From: Chitinophagaceae bacterium
Lineage (GTDB): Bacteria; Bacteroidota; Bacteroidia; Chitinophagales; UBA10324
NCBI GenBank assembly: GCA_947474435.1
Contig: CANJII010000001.1
Location: 62,001-126,000, forward strand
Length of the DNA stretch: 64,000 nucleotides
Reading direction: 5' to 3'
Shown here: positions 53,094 through 61,503 of the stretch, piece by piece
Layout: the number at the start of each line of letters is the position of its first letter
Position numbering within the stretch: the stretch's first letter is position 1
Notes under the pieces: generated by a model
Told to the model about the DNA's origin: nothing
Databases searched by the model: none
What the model saw: the letters and a program-made list of their open reading frames with translations, nothing else
Position numbers and translations under genes: made by a program

Positions 53094-55544
53094 TTACATC
53101 TTCACAAATCTTTTCTTAGCAATCAGCAATCCATCTTTCGAATAAAAATTTAATTCATACACACCTTGTGCAAGTGATTGAATTGCGAGGGACAAGGGCG
53201 AGGGACGAGGGGAAAGGGTTTGCGCTATAATTATTTTACCCTCCACATTAATGATTTCTATTCTATCGAAACCGGATTGATTGGATTGAATGAACAATAC
53301 ATCGGTTGCAGGATTTGGATAAACAAGAAAGCTGCTATTTACAATTGACCATTCACCATTCACAATATTCTGGTTCAAAGTATCAGTATAAGTATCGGAA
53401 CAACCATTTGCTCCATACACTGTAAGCGTTACTACAGATGGAGAATCAGGCAAAACTGTGGTCGGATTTATTTGACCCGAAATATTTCCATTGCCAAAAT
53501 CCCATATATAAAAAGTTGCGTTGGAATTAACAGGAGTAAAAGAGTAGGCATTGTTTCCCAATGAAGAATAAGTGAATGATGCATCGGGCAATGGAAGAAT
53601 AGTTGCATTAAAATTATCGTTGTTATCAGGGCAGCCATAAATACTTGAAACAGTTACCGCATAATTTCCGGAAGAACTGATTGGAATGCTTTGCGTGGTT
53701 TCTCCCGTGCTCCATAAATAATTAAACATCCACGCATTTCCCTGATTGGCATTTACAACTGCTCCATCACAAACCTGAATGTCGGAGAGGTTTAATGTAG
53801 TGCTTACAAATTCAGAATCGGGCAGTGCATTATCAATCCAATCATTGCGGTCATGAATAAAATCTTTCAAATCGGTGACCTGCGCATCGTAATCTGTTAC
53901 ACCTAATTCGGGCCAGCGCATAAAATTGCGGCTCGCAGCATCGTGAATGTAATTGCTGATGGAATCGATGTAAGTATAAAATGCAGTATCACTTAAAGTA
54001 GAAGTGCGCAATGTGTGCCAACGACAAAATAAGTCGCGCATGAAAACAGAATCTTGCCTGAACTTGCTCCACCAGAATGGAAACGGCCAGTTAGGGTGAG
54101 TAATTTCGTGTACCCAACCGGTTTGTGTGCCGGTGGCAAATGCGCGGTCATAATCCCATGCTGGTCCAATGTGCAACTTACCTCCGTCGGTAATTTTTTC
54201 TTTATACAGGTAAGTGCTTCTTCCGTATGAATCGTAGTTGGCGCTGAACTCATTCACAATTAAAAAATCAACGAACGAACCTTCGCCCGCAAATCTTCTC
54301 CAGCCAGTTGTCGTGTTTTGAAAATCAGAATTCCATAGTGAATTTTCAAAACTATCGACAAATGATTTGATGTAGTAATGCTGTGGTGCATTTATGCTGT
54401 CGGATTTCGGATAAACATGTTTGAACTCAACAGGCAAATTACAGGTGGCATTATTGATTGGATAGTATGTTGAATTCCAAGCACCGGGTTCGCCATTGAT
54501 GTTCATTTCAATAATGTAACCGCCGGTAACATCGGCACCGGAAATATCTGTTGGAGTCAGTTTAGAAATATTAACCCGGTTTGAATCTCGTTTTACTTTT
54601 TCAGTTAAAGTATACACACCCATGTATTCACCATTCACCAACACTTCACAAAAAACGGTGCGTGGTGCATAGCGACCCATTCGTCGTGCCATTTCATAAG
54701 TAACTGCATTTTTTATTAATGATGGATCAAGATATTCTGCTTTTAAAATCCAATCGTTTTCTGATGGCATACCGAGTAACGAAGTATCAATATCAATTCC
54801 GCCGTTATCCGTTAAATCAAAATCATAATTTTTCTTTGGATAAAAAGGACCGGTATATCCCTGCAATTCAACCATCATGTTTCCGGTGAGAGAATAACTG
54901 GTTTGATTAAAGTAATTCCAGTTACCACTTCCATTGTCAATAATGTTGAACAATGCAGGAATTTTTATTGCATCTTGAATTGCATTTCCGCCGGTGTTGA
55001 TATTAATAATGGGCAATTTGGTACTGTCAAGTGCTAAACCCGGAGCAGGATTTATACTGAATGTGATGCTGATAAAAGAAACTGTTCCAACATCAACCCC
55101 TGCCTGATCCTGAAACTGAAACTCCCAGATTCCATTTGGATTTTGACCATTATTAATTAATCCCATCATTCCCATGGGTTGATAGCTACCGGTAAATGGT
55201 GCTGCCCCATTTGTAATATTTGTTGTTGCATCCCACTTTAAAGTTGTGTTTGTAAAATTTGCACCAGCTCCGCCAACATTATCAAATAATAAAATGGTGG
55301 TTCCATCGGGAGCTTTTAACCATGCAGCCATATCGCTATCATAAGTGTGTGTCATTGAGAAATTAACTTTCTCTAATCCCCAAGAATTATTAAGGGCAGG
55401 TGGCAACAAACCGCTTACTGTAATTGGTATCGATATCACCGGGCCATTATCCGGAATACTAACATTAACTGTTTGCGAAATGGTTTGAGCATTGGTAAAT
55501 GCAGAAAAACAAATTGCTAAAAAGAGGAGGTGAACTTTTTTCAA
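53094..55544 (-). CDS. CotH kinase-like surface protein with P-domain and type IX sorting domain
   Basis: An 816-residue secreted protein. The signal peptide is about 1-19 (FTNAQ). Residues about 22-165 form a proprotein-convertase P-domain (DSDMAAWLKAPDGTTILLF, and NPNGIWEFQFQDQAGVDVG). About 185-590 is a CotH kinase-like domain: RRMGRYAPRTVFCEVLVNGE, GVYTLTEKVKRD and KLHIGPAWDYDRAFAT. The last holds the DYDRAF metal site. A PKD-like module (YIWDFGNGNISGQINP) and a type A sorting domain (VYPNPATDVLFIQSNQSG, ending AKKRFVKM) follow. CotH proteins phosphorylate partners on the surface in spore formers; the substrate here is unknown. It lies convergent to the sorting-domain fragment. Confidence 0.9.
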   Translation of the reverse strand: MKKVHLLFLAICFSAFTNAQTISQTVNVSIPDNGPVISIPITVSGLLPPALNNSWGLEKVNFSMTHTYDSDMAAWLKAPDGTTILLFDNVGGAGANFTNTTLKWDATTNITNGAAPFTGSYQPMGMMGLINNGQNPNGIWEFQFQDQAGVDVGTVSFISITFSINPAPGLALDSTKLPIININTGGNAIQDAIKIPALFNIIDNGSGNWNYFNQTSYSLTGNMMVELQGYTGPFYPKKNYDFDLTDNGGIDIDTSLLGMPSENDWILKAEYLDPSLIKNAVTYEMARRMGRYAPRTVFCEVLVNGEYMGVYTLTEKVKRDSNRVNISKLTPTDISGADVTGGYIIEMNINGEPGAWNSTYYPINNATCNLPVEFKHVYPKSDSINAPQHYYIKSFVDSFENSLWNSDFQNTTTGWRRFAGEGSFVDFLIVNEFSANYDSYGRSTYLYKEKITDGGKLHIGPAWDYDRAFATGTQTGWVHEITHPNWPFPFWWSKFRQDSVFMRDLFCRWHTLRTSTLSDTAFYTYIDSISNYIHDAASRNFMRWPELGVTDYDAQVTDLKDFIHDRNDWIDNALPDSEFVSTTLNLSDIQVCDGAVVNANQGNAWMFNYLWSTGETTQSIPISSSGNYAVTVSSIYGCPDNNDNFNATILPLPDASFTYSSLGNNAYSFTPVNSNATFYIWDFGNGNISGQINPTTVLPDSPSVVTLTVYGANGCSDTYTDTLNQNIVNGEWSIVNSSFLVYPNPATDVLFIQSNQSGFDRIEIINVEGKIIIAQTLSPRPSPLSLAIQSLAQGVYELNFYSKDGLLIAKKRFVKM

Positions 55545-55685
55545 CGGGGAATTATTTTATGTGACGAATGTAAGAGAGGAAAAAGAAATAAAATATTTTT
55601 TAGTTTGAATGAATTAAAAAAACATATCGAAAAAAATGAGGCATCACATCGCCTAATAGACAGACAAACCCTATTCTTTAAATAT

Positions 55686-56078
55686 TCAGATGCTTCTTCT
55701 GATCCGCTCTGCAATTTCAGCCAATTCTCTTTCAGCAGGCTTTAATTTAGGTCTGGAGAAATTGATATCATCCATTGTGTTTAATGGAATTAAATGGATA
55801 TGGGTGTGTGGAACTTCTAACCCGATAACTGCCATACCAATTCGTTTACACGGAATTGCCTTCTCAATGGCAGGAGCAATTTGTTTTGAAAATAATATTA
55901 AGCCGCTAAGTGTTGCATCATCAAGATTAAAAATATAATCAACTTCAATTTTGGGTATAATTAAAGTATGCCCCATGGCAAGCGGCATAATATCCAGAAT
56001 AGCAATAAACTCTTTTGACTCGGCTATTTTATAACAAGGTATTTCTCCTGAAATAATTTTAGAGAAAATAGTTGCCAT
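55686..56078 (-). CDS. HIT family nucleotide hydrolase
   Basis: A 130-residue histidine-triad protein acting on nucleoside phosphoramidates or dinucleotides. FSKIISGEIPCYKIAE is the N-terminal family segment. The triad HTHIHLIP has His91, His93 and His95; the middle His is the nucleophile in the family. It starts 18 bases behind greA on the same strand, so it is probably expressed from the greA promoter. Confidence 0.95.
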   Translation of the reverse strand: MATIFSKIISGEIPCYKIAESKEFIAILDIMPLAMGHTLIIPKIEVDYIFNLDDATLSGLILFSKQIAPAIEKAIPCKRIGMAVIGLEVPHTHIHLIPLNTMDDINFSRPKLKPAERELAEIAERIRRSI

Positions 56079-56096
56079 TGAAATTGCTGTTGTTTT

Positions 56097-56570
56097 TTAA
56101 AAAGTAATTTCAATAATTTCCATTTTCATTTTGCCATTCGGAACAGTTATCTCCACCACCTCGCCAACAATTTTTCCTAACAACCCCTGACCTATTGGTG
56201 ACCCTATTGAAATTTTTCCTATTTTAATATCTGCTTCTTTTTCTGATACCAATGTAAAATGATGGTGAGATTTTGTGCCTAAATTTTTCACTTTCACTTT
56301 TGAAAGAATCATCACCTTACTGTTATCCATTTTACTTAAATCAATCAATTTTGAATTAGCCAGTGTTGTTTCGAGTTGATTGATTTTCATTTCAAGCATT
56401 CCCTGAGCATCTTTTGCAGCATCATACTCAGCATTTTCTGATAGATCTCCTTTGTCCCTGGCATCTGAAATTGCTTTCGAAATTTCGGAGCGGCCTTTTG
56501 TCCTTAGTTCAGAAATTTCCTTTTTCAGTTTATCAAGTCCTTCCTGTGTAAAATAATGTGTTTCAGACAT
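56097..56570 (-). CDS. greA: Transcription elongation factor GreA
   Basis: It binds RNA polymerase and stimulates cleavage of backtracked RNA. The N-terminal coiled coil has LDKLKKEISELRTKGRSEISKAI and the acidic tip DLSENAEYDAAKD (about 47-59). The C-terminal domain has ISIGSPIGQGLLGKIVGEVVEI. At 157 residues it is complete. Its promoter lies at 56648-56676, inside the end of the PorV-like gene, and a terminator hairpin stands in its leader. Confidence 0.97.
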   Translation of the reverse strand: MSETHYFTQEGLDKLKKEISELRTKGRSEISKAISDARDKGDLSENAEYDAAKDAQGMLEMKINQLETTLANSKLIDLSKMDNSKVMILSKVKVKNLGTKSHHHFTLVSEKEADIKIGKISIGSPIGQGLLGKIVGEVVEITVPNGKMKMEIIEITF

Positions 56571-56589
56571 GGTATTCGGTTGTTCGGTA

Positions 56590-56627
56590 AAAAAAGAAAA
56601 ACGCTTCAGTATTTTTCTGAAGCGTTT
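56590..56627 (-). terminator. Terminator hairpin in the greA leader / behind the PorV-like gene
   Basis: On the minus strand AACGCTTCAG pairs perfectly with CTGAAGCGTT around AAAAATA and is followed by TTTCTTTTTTT. It can end the TonB-PorV operon. Because the greA promoter lies upstream of it, it also sits in the greA leader. Confidence 0.85.
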
Positions 56628-56647
56628 GATTGCTTATTATGTGGGTG

Positions 56648-56676
56648 CAAATTTATAAATTTATTCGAGCCCCCAA
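56648..56676 (-). promoter_or_regulatory. Probable promoter of greA
   Basis: On the minus strand TTTG with TTG at 56676-56674, an 18-base spacer and TAAATTTG (56655-56648) match the Bacteroidota consensus. It overlaps the last codon of the PorV-like gene, so the greA leader would be about 70 bases and include the hairpin. Confidence 0.6.
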
Positions 56677-57729
56677 AGTATGAGTTCCACCCCACGGATT
56701 GGATGCTCTGTATGAATAATCCAAAGCAACAGTAGATTTGTTTTTCTTAGTGGGCAATTCAAATGTAAATCCTCCGGCAAGACCTGTATAAGCATTTGTG
56801 CGCGCAGCCTCATTCAATAATTCAGATTCATAGTTATAACCTAAACGAACCATGAACTGATCTTTCAAAGAATATTCTCCTCCCACTCCAATATTATCGC
56901 GTTGAAAGGAATGAGAAGTAAAATTCATGGCAATAGTCACACGGTGTGTAGTTTTATTTTCGCCGGTATTTTTTCCAAAATGAAGATCATACGAAGCTCC
57001 GATATTCAGCAGTGATGGCAATTCAAATTGCTGCGATCGTTGCGAAACCGTCAATTGATAATCACCTTGAGCTGCATTGCCTTTATAAGTTAAGGCATCG
57101 CCTTGAAATTTTAAAGGTGTACCAATGTTACGAAGCGCAATTCCGAATTTTACACGATCATCAAATTTTTTATCGCCGGTTTTGTACTGAATACCTGCAT
57201 CAAAAGATAAGCCGGCAGCTTTTGCATCAGCCACACTTTCGGTAATAGCTCTAACAACAAAACCACCATAAATACTATTAGAAAAACTTTTTGCATAGGC
57301 AATTCCTAAATTAATGAATTGAGGATGAAAGGTTCCTAAACCTCCTTCAGGTAGATTTACAGTAGTAACCATAATATCGCCGAAACTCATTGCCATTAAA
57401 TTTATTCCTAACACTCCTCCTGATTTTCCAAGTGCCTGACTGAACCCAAATGCATTAATATTTATGCCGGTTCCATTTAGATAAATAGAGTGAGCAAAAA
57501 GCACTTCCGTTTTTTCAGTAAAAGATAAACCTGCAACATTCAGGTTCATGGCTTCTAAACCACGAGCGCCTGCTGTGTTTAATCCGTGCCAACCACTGCT
57601 GCGCGCCCACGGATTAATAAGCAATTCATAAGCACCTGCTTGCCCTGCTCTATCCTTATTGCCGGCATAAGCTGAAAGCATCGATGTAAAAAGAACTACA
57701 ACTACGATTGATATTTTTTTCATTTCCAT
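56653..57729 (-). CDS. PorV/PorQ family outer-membrane protein
   Basis: A 358-residue FadL-like outer-membrane barrel of the PorV/PorQ family. A signal peptide (about 1-23, SAYAG) precedes GQAGAYELLINPWARSSGWHGLNTA and GARGLEAMNLNVAGLSF, the conserved family start. The rest alternates barrel strands. It ends THTLGARINL. PorV acts as a shuttle for type IX cargoes in Porphyromonas. Here it follows, by 27 bases, a 1241-residue secreted protein and a TonB receptor, so it probably serves that cargo. Confidence 0.88.
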   Translation of the reverse strand: MEMKKISIVVVVLFTSMLSAYAGNKDRAGQAGAYELLINPWARSSGWHGLNTAGARGLEAMNLNVAGLSFTEKTEVLFAHSIYLNGTGININAFGFSQALGKSGGVLGINLMAMSFGDIMVTTVNLPEGGLGTFHPQFINLGIAYAKSFSNSIYGGFVVRAITESVADAKAAGLSFDAGIQYKTGDKKFDDRVKFGIALRNIGTPLKFQGDALTYKGNAAQGDYQLTVSQRSQQFELPSLLNIGASYDLHFGKNTGENKTTHRVTIAMNFTSHSFQRDNIGVGGEYSLKDQFMVRLGYNYESELLNEAARTNAYTGLAGGFTFELPTKKNKSTVALDYSYRASNPWGGTHTLGARINL

Positions 57730-57756
57730 TTCTTTGGATTTGCTTAATTATTAAAA

Positions 57757-60700
57757 TCAGAAACTATCGAAATCAGCCGGACGCATTACGCCGAACCACT
57801 TTAAAGTTTTTTCACCAATTCCTTCCGCATTTATGTGTATGAGATAAACACCACTTGCAATAGGAACTCCTACATTGTTTTTTAAATCCCAATCTAAAGA
57901 GGTGATTGAATTATCGTCGCGTTCGAATCGTCGGATTAAAATTCCATCAATGCTGAAAATTGAGATAGTGCATTTTTGCGGGAGGTTTGTAATTTTAATT
58001 TTCGTATCGTTCTGGCTGCTTTCGTAACCACTATAAGAGTAGTACGGATTAGGAACAATATTTATCGTATCAAGTGCGCTTGCGGCAGTAGATGCATCCC
58101 CTTTTATGGCCGCTAAATTACTTGTGTTAAAAGTGTATCTCGGATAGCCTCCATTTGTTTCAGGATTTCCTGTATAGAAATGAGTATAAGCTTTGTTTAC
58201 CCAAATGTAGATGGTTGTTTCAGTTGGAATTAATCCATCGGCAAATGATTTAAGCTGAAATCCGGAATTCAACATTGCCATGCTCACCCATGAAATCTTT
58301 TTGTAAACATTTGCAGCTGATAAAACATTTAATATACCGCCTGAAATGGTCAGGTTATTTCTGAAATCAACACATTCATCGTAGCGTGTTCTTGATACAT
58401 AAATATAATGACGGCCACCCAGTAAGACTTCCTGTGTAGAAGAAAAGAAGTTGGAAGTTGGATTCCAAATCATATCAGCTCCGTTGTCAGAAATGTTTCT
58501 GGAATCTTCAGAGAACATGATGTTTAAGCGAGTGCCTGTTTCCAAATCAACCGCATAACCCGGGAACCATGAATAACCTGTTGACCAAGGATCAGCAGTA
58601 TTTATTGTTTGATAAGTACCATCTAAATTTAATGATCCATGATTTCGAATCGCCATTTTTGGGGTTACACCTCCTTCAGTTAAAGCTTTTTCAGGTTGTG
58701 CTTCTACTACCAGACAGTGAGTCCATTTCGATTTATCAGAAGTAAAAACAATTTTAACACTGCTTAAGCTATCTAACTTATTAAATATTCGGGTGTTGTT
58801 ATTTGACCAGATAGGTCCCCAACTCAAATCTTGTGAACAAAGCGTATAGGGTGCCCAGGTGCGGCCTATAATATCTTCAAAATTCTGGTTGTCATCTACA
58901 CCAACATAATCAGGATGTTTCGCATCTGTTGGATTAAAAGTGCCTGCACGAATCCAATTCAAATCATCTTCACCTTCCTGATCAGGAATACCTCCAAGCC
59001 ATGTAATTTGTGGCTCAGCATATGTTATTGATGATTCAATGAAGCCATTGTTTTCGCTAATTAATTTGCTGCCTGGATTGCTAACTTGTTTTACATAAAC
59101 TGAAAGTCCCCAATCCGGTTTCATTTGTTCATTTCCAACTTCAATGGTTGTATCGCTATAAACAACATCGCCGGTTGTAATGTTGGTTAGTTTCCAATAG
59201 GTTCCGGTATCTTTCATAATTGAATTCGTAGTAACCGAATCGATTAATGTCAATTCAAATTTTGCATCCGGAACATTTTTAGGATCAATTACCTTTATTC
59301 CAACAGGACCCATTGCACCTACATATTCAACTCTGGAATCATAACCATCTCTTAATATTTTTGCTATTGAACTATCAGTTATTTCTAATTTTAAACCACC
59401 ATTTCCTCGTCCTTCTTCGCGAATAATTTGTGGTCCATCTCCATATTCTGAATTAACAATTAAACCGTTAAACTCCGGTGCCGGTATATGTGGAATTGCA
59501 GTATAAATTTTTGTGTTTTTTCTTCCTTGCAAATATTTTGTTTTTTGTAAATCAGACCCGTTGTATGCATAAGATACCACCATGTAATAATATTTTTTAT
59601 GGTTAATTAACCTTTTGTCGCCACTTGCAAATGCATCATTAACAAATTCAAATGAATGTTGGATACCGATGTTTGCTCCGTTTACTTTTAATACCGGAAC
59701 ATCTGCTTCCAATAATGGGTCATATGTAAAGTTTACAATTTTAGAAACAAGATCTTTATTATCGCATTGAGCAACCAAGCGCGCTTTTGCAGGATCACCT
59801 AATTCCTGCGCACTAACCTGTGTATTTACTAATTGAAAAATTTGATATCCTTGAAAATAATAAAGAGAATCGGGATCATCCAATGCAACTAAAATCGGGT
59901 CAGAATCATGATATTTTTCTATGTCTTTATTAAATGTGTTAACCAGATTTAAAATTAATGTTTTATCCAATTCAACAATTTCAGCCTCTGGCGCTTTTGG
60001 ACCATCTAATATTTTAAAATTTGAATCGAATAATGCTTGTGCTTTATCATCAGCAGTTTGCAACAAATTAAAACTTGGACAAGGATAAGATCCAACCGGA
60101 GGTCGAACCCAAACAACACCCACAATAATTTCATTACTTGCACCCGGAGCCAATTTAAATGCTCCTGATGCTTGTACAAATCGACGATCAGCTGCTACAT
60201 TATTTTCGGCACATTCAGACCAACCTGTAGGATTGTTAGGAACATCAGGAAAAACATACTTGGTAGGAACAGAACCGCCATATGCATTGCCTCCTTCGGT
60301 ATAAGGAGTTCCGTCTTTCCAGGAACCTGACAGGTAACCATAAAAATGTGCAGCGTTTTCAGGGTTTCCTCTTACGCTAAAATCATTATCGTAATATAGG
60401 AATGATGACATACCCAGTTCAACACTATCTTCATCCAATGGCCCTTTAAAATAATCAATTCCTAATAAAGGTGGTTGATCTAAATAACCAACCGGGCACG
60501 CTTCATCCATCGCATCAGCATTGTAAATAATTCCTAATCCTCTGGTTGTATCGCAACCTATATAATCATCAGTATAACATCCTAAATCAGGATCGGCCCA
60601 TTGCCCCATGTAAACTGAATCAAGTGTTGTAGTCGCTTTGTTAAGTAAAACATATTTGTAAAAAGTCATGTTATCAACCTCATCAGTTGTGTGATAAGCA

Positions 60701-61482
60701 AATGCAAGTGTTTGAATTTCCATTCCAATTGCCTGTCCTCCTGATTCGGTATGAATGTTTCCTTTATCATTATAAACCCACCAAATCATTTGGTCGGCAT
60801 AATTTTGAAACGAGGCATTTATTACAGGGAAATCTCCCATTGTGGCATCATATTCCTGATTGCCATCGTAATCATAAAAAGGTGCAAGATCTCTTGCCCC
60901 AACTAACTGATTATTGGGATTATTGTTAGCAGGCCAGTTTAAAATATTTGGTGCAATATCACTTGGACTAGCTTGAAAACCCAATGGTTGATTTACAAAT
61001 AATTGCCGTTGTGCATCAATTTCAGCACCTAAAACCTGCCACATTTGATCAAAGTCAGTGCATGTTGTTTGGTCTATTTCACCATTGGCATCAAGTGGAC
61101 CGGGATAGTAATCATTACCAGTTTGACGGTAAGTAGCTCCTGCAACTTTCAATTGCCCGCCTTGATCAATTCCACCAATCCAAACAGCGCCGGCAAATAA
61201 AGAACTTACACGAGGATCATTGCTTCCAACCTGAACTTTTGGTACTTCATACTTGGCAGCATCAGTTAAATCCCACCACATATCGCCACCGTTCATTAAT
61301 CGGGCGCGAATGTTATTAATGTTTAAATCAATTTGGGCTGTTGCTGGTTTGCAATCTCCCGCTTCAATTTTAAATCCTGATTCTACCTTCTCAGGTAACC
61401 CAATATTTTTATAAGCTTTTGAACTGGTTGATAAAGCAACAAAAAATGTTGCTAAAACAATGGAGGAAGTAAGTTTTTTCAT
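57757..61482 (-). CDS. Large secreted protein with FlgD-like/type IX C-terminal region
   Basis: A 1241-residue protein of unknown function. The signal peptide is about 1-23 (SKAYK). The N-terminal region (NNIRARLMNGGDMWWDLTDA, AGAVWIGGIDQGGQLKVAGA) recurs in a Bacteroidota-specific family usually encoded next to PorV-like genes. The C-terminal region (PNPYYSYSGYESSQND, ITNLPQKCTISIFSIDGILI and GVPIASGVYLIHI) is a FlgD-like Ig/sorting module. It ends GVMRPADFDSF rather than with a basic tail. It lies 21 bases behind the TonB receptor gene and 27 bases before the PorV-like gene. Confidence 0.85.
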   Translation of the reverse strand: MKKLTSSIVLATFFVALSTSSKAYKNIGLPEKVESGFKIEAGDCKPATAQIDLNINNIRARLMNGGDMWWDLTDAAKYEVPKVQVGSNDPRVSSLFAGAVWIGGIDQGGQLKVAGATYRQTGNDYYPGPLDANGEIDQTTCTDFDQMWQVLGAEIDAQRQLFVNQPLGFQASPSDIAPNILNWPANNNPNNQLVGARDLAPFYDYDGNQEYDATMGDFPVINASFQNYADQMIWWVYNDKGNIHTESGGQAIGMEIQTLAFAYHTTDEVDNMTFYKYVLLNKATTTLDSVYMGQWADPDLGCYTDDYIGCDTTRGLGIIYNADAMDEACPVGYLDQPPLLGIDYFKGPLDEDSVELGMSSFLYYDNDFSVRGNPENAAHFYGYLSGSWKDGTPYTEGGNAYGGSVPTKYVFPDVPNNPTGWSECAENNVAADRRFVQASGAFKLAPGASNEIIVGVVWVRPPVGSYPCPSFNLLQTADDKAQALFDSNFKILDGPKAPEAEIVELDKTLILNLVNTFNKDIEKYHDSDPILVALDDPDSLYYFQGYQIFQLVNTQVSAQELGDPAKARLVAQCDNKDLVSKIVNFTYDPLLEADVPVLKVNGANIGIQHSFEFVNDAFASGDKRLINHKKYYYMVVSYAYNGSDLQKTKYLQGRKNTKIYTAIPHIPAPEFNGLIVNSEYGDGPQIIREEGRGNGGLKLEITDSSIAKILRDGYDSRVEYVGAMGPVGIKVIDPKNVPDAKFELTLIDSVTTNSIMKDTGTYWKLTNITTGDVVYSDTTIEVGNEQMKPDWGLSVYVKQVSNPGSKLISENNGFIESSITYAEPQITWLGGIPDQEGEDDLNWIRAGTFNPTDAKHPDYVGVDDNQNFEDIIGRTWAPYTLCSQDLSWGPIWSNNNTRIFNKLDSLSSVKIVFTSDKSKWTHCLVVEAQPEKALTEGGVTPKMAIRNHGSLNLDGTYQTINTADPWSTGYSWFPGYAVDLETGTRLNIMFSEDSRNISDNGADMIWNPTSNFFSSTQEVLLGGRHYIYVSRTRYDECVDFRNNLTISGGILNVLSAANVYKKISWVSMAMLNSGFQLKSFADGLIPTETTIYIWVNKAYTHFYTGNPETNGGYPRYTFNTSNLAAIKGDASTAASALDTINIVPNPYYSYSGYESSQNDTKIKITNLPQKCTISIFSIDGILIRRFERDDNSITSLDWDLKNNVGVPIASGVYLIHINAEGIGEKTLKWFGVMRPADFDSF

Positions 61483-61503
61483 AATGACTAATTTTTCTAT
61501 CGA

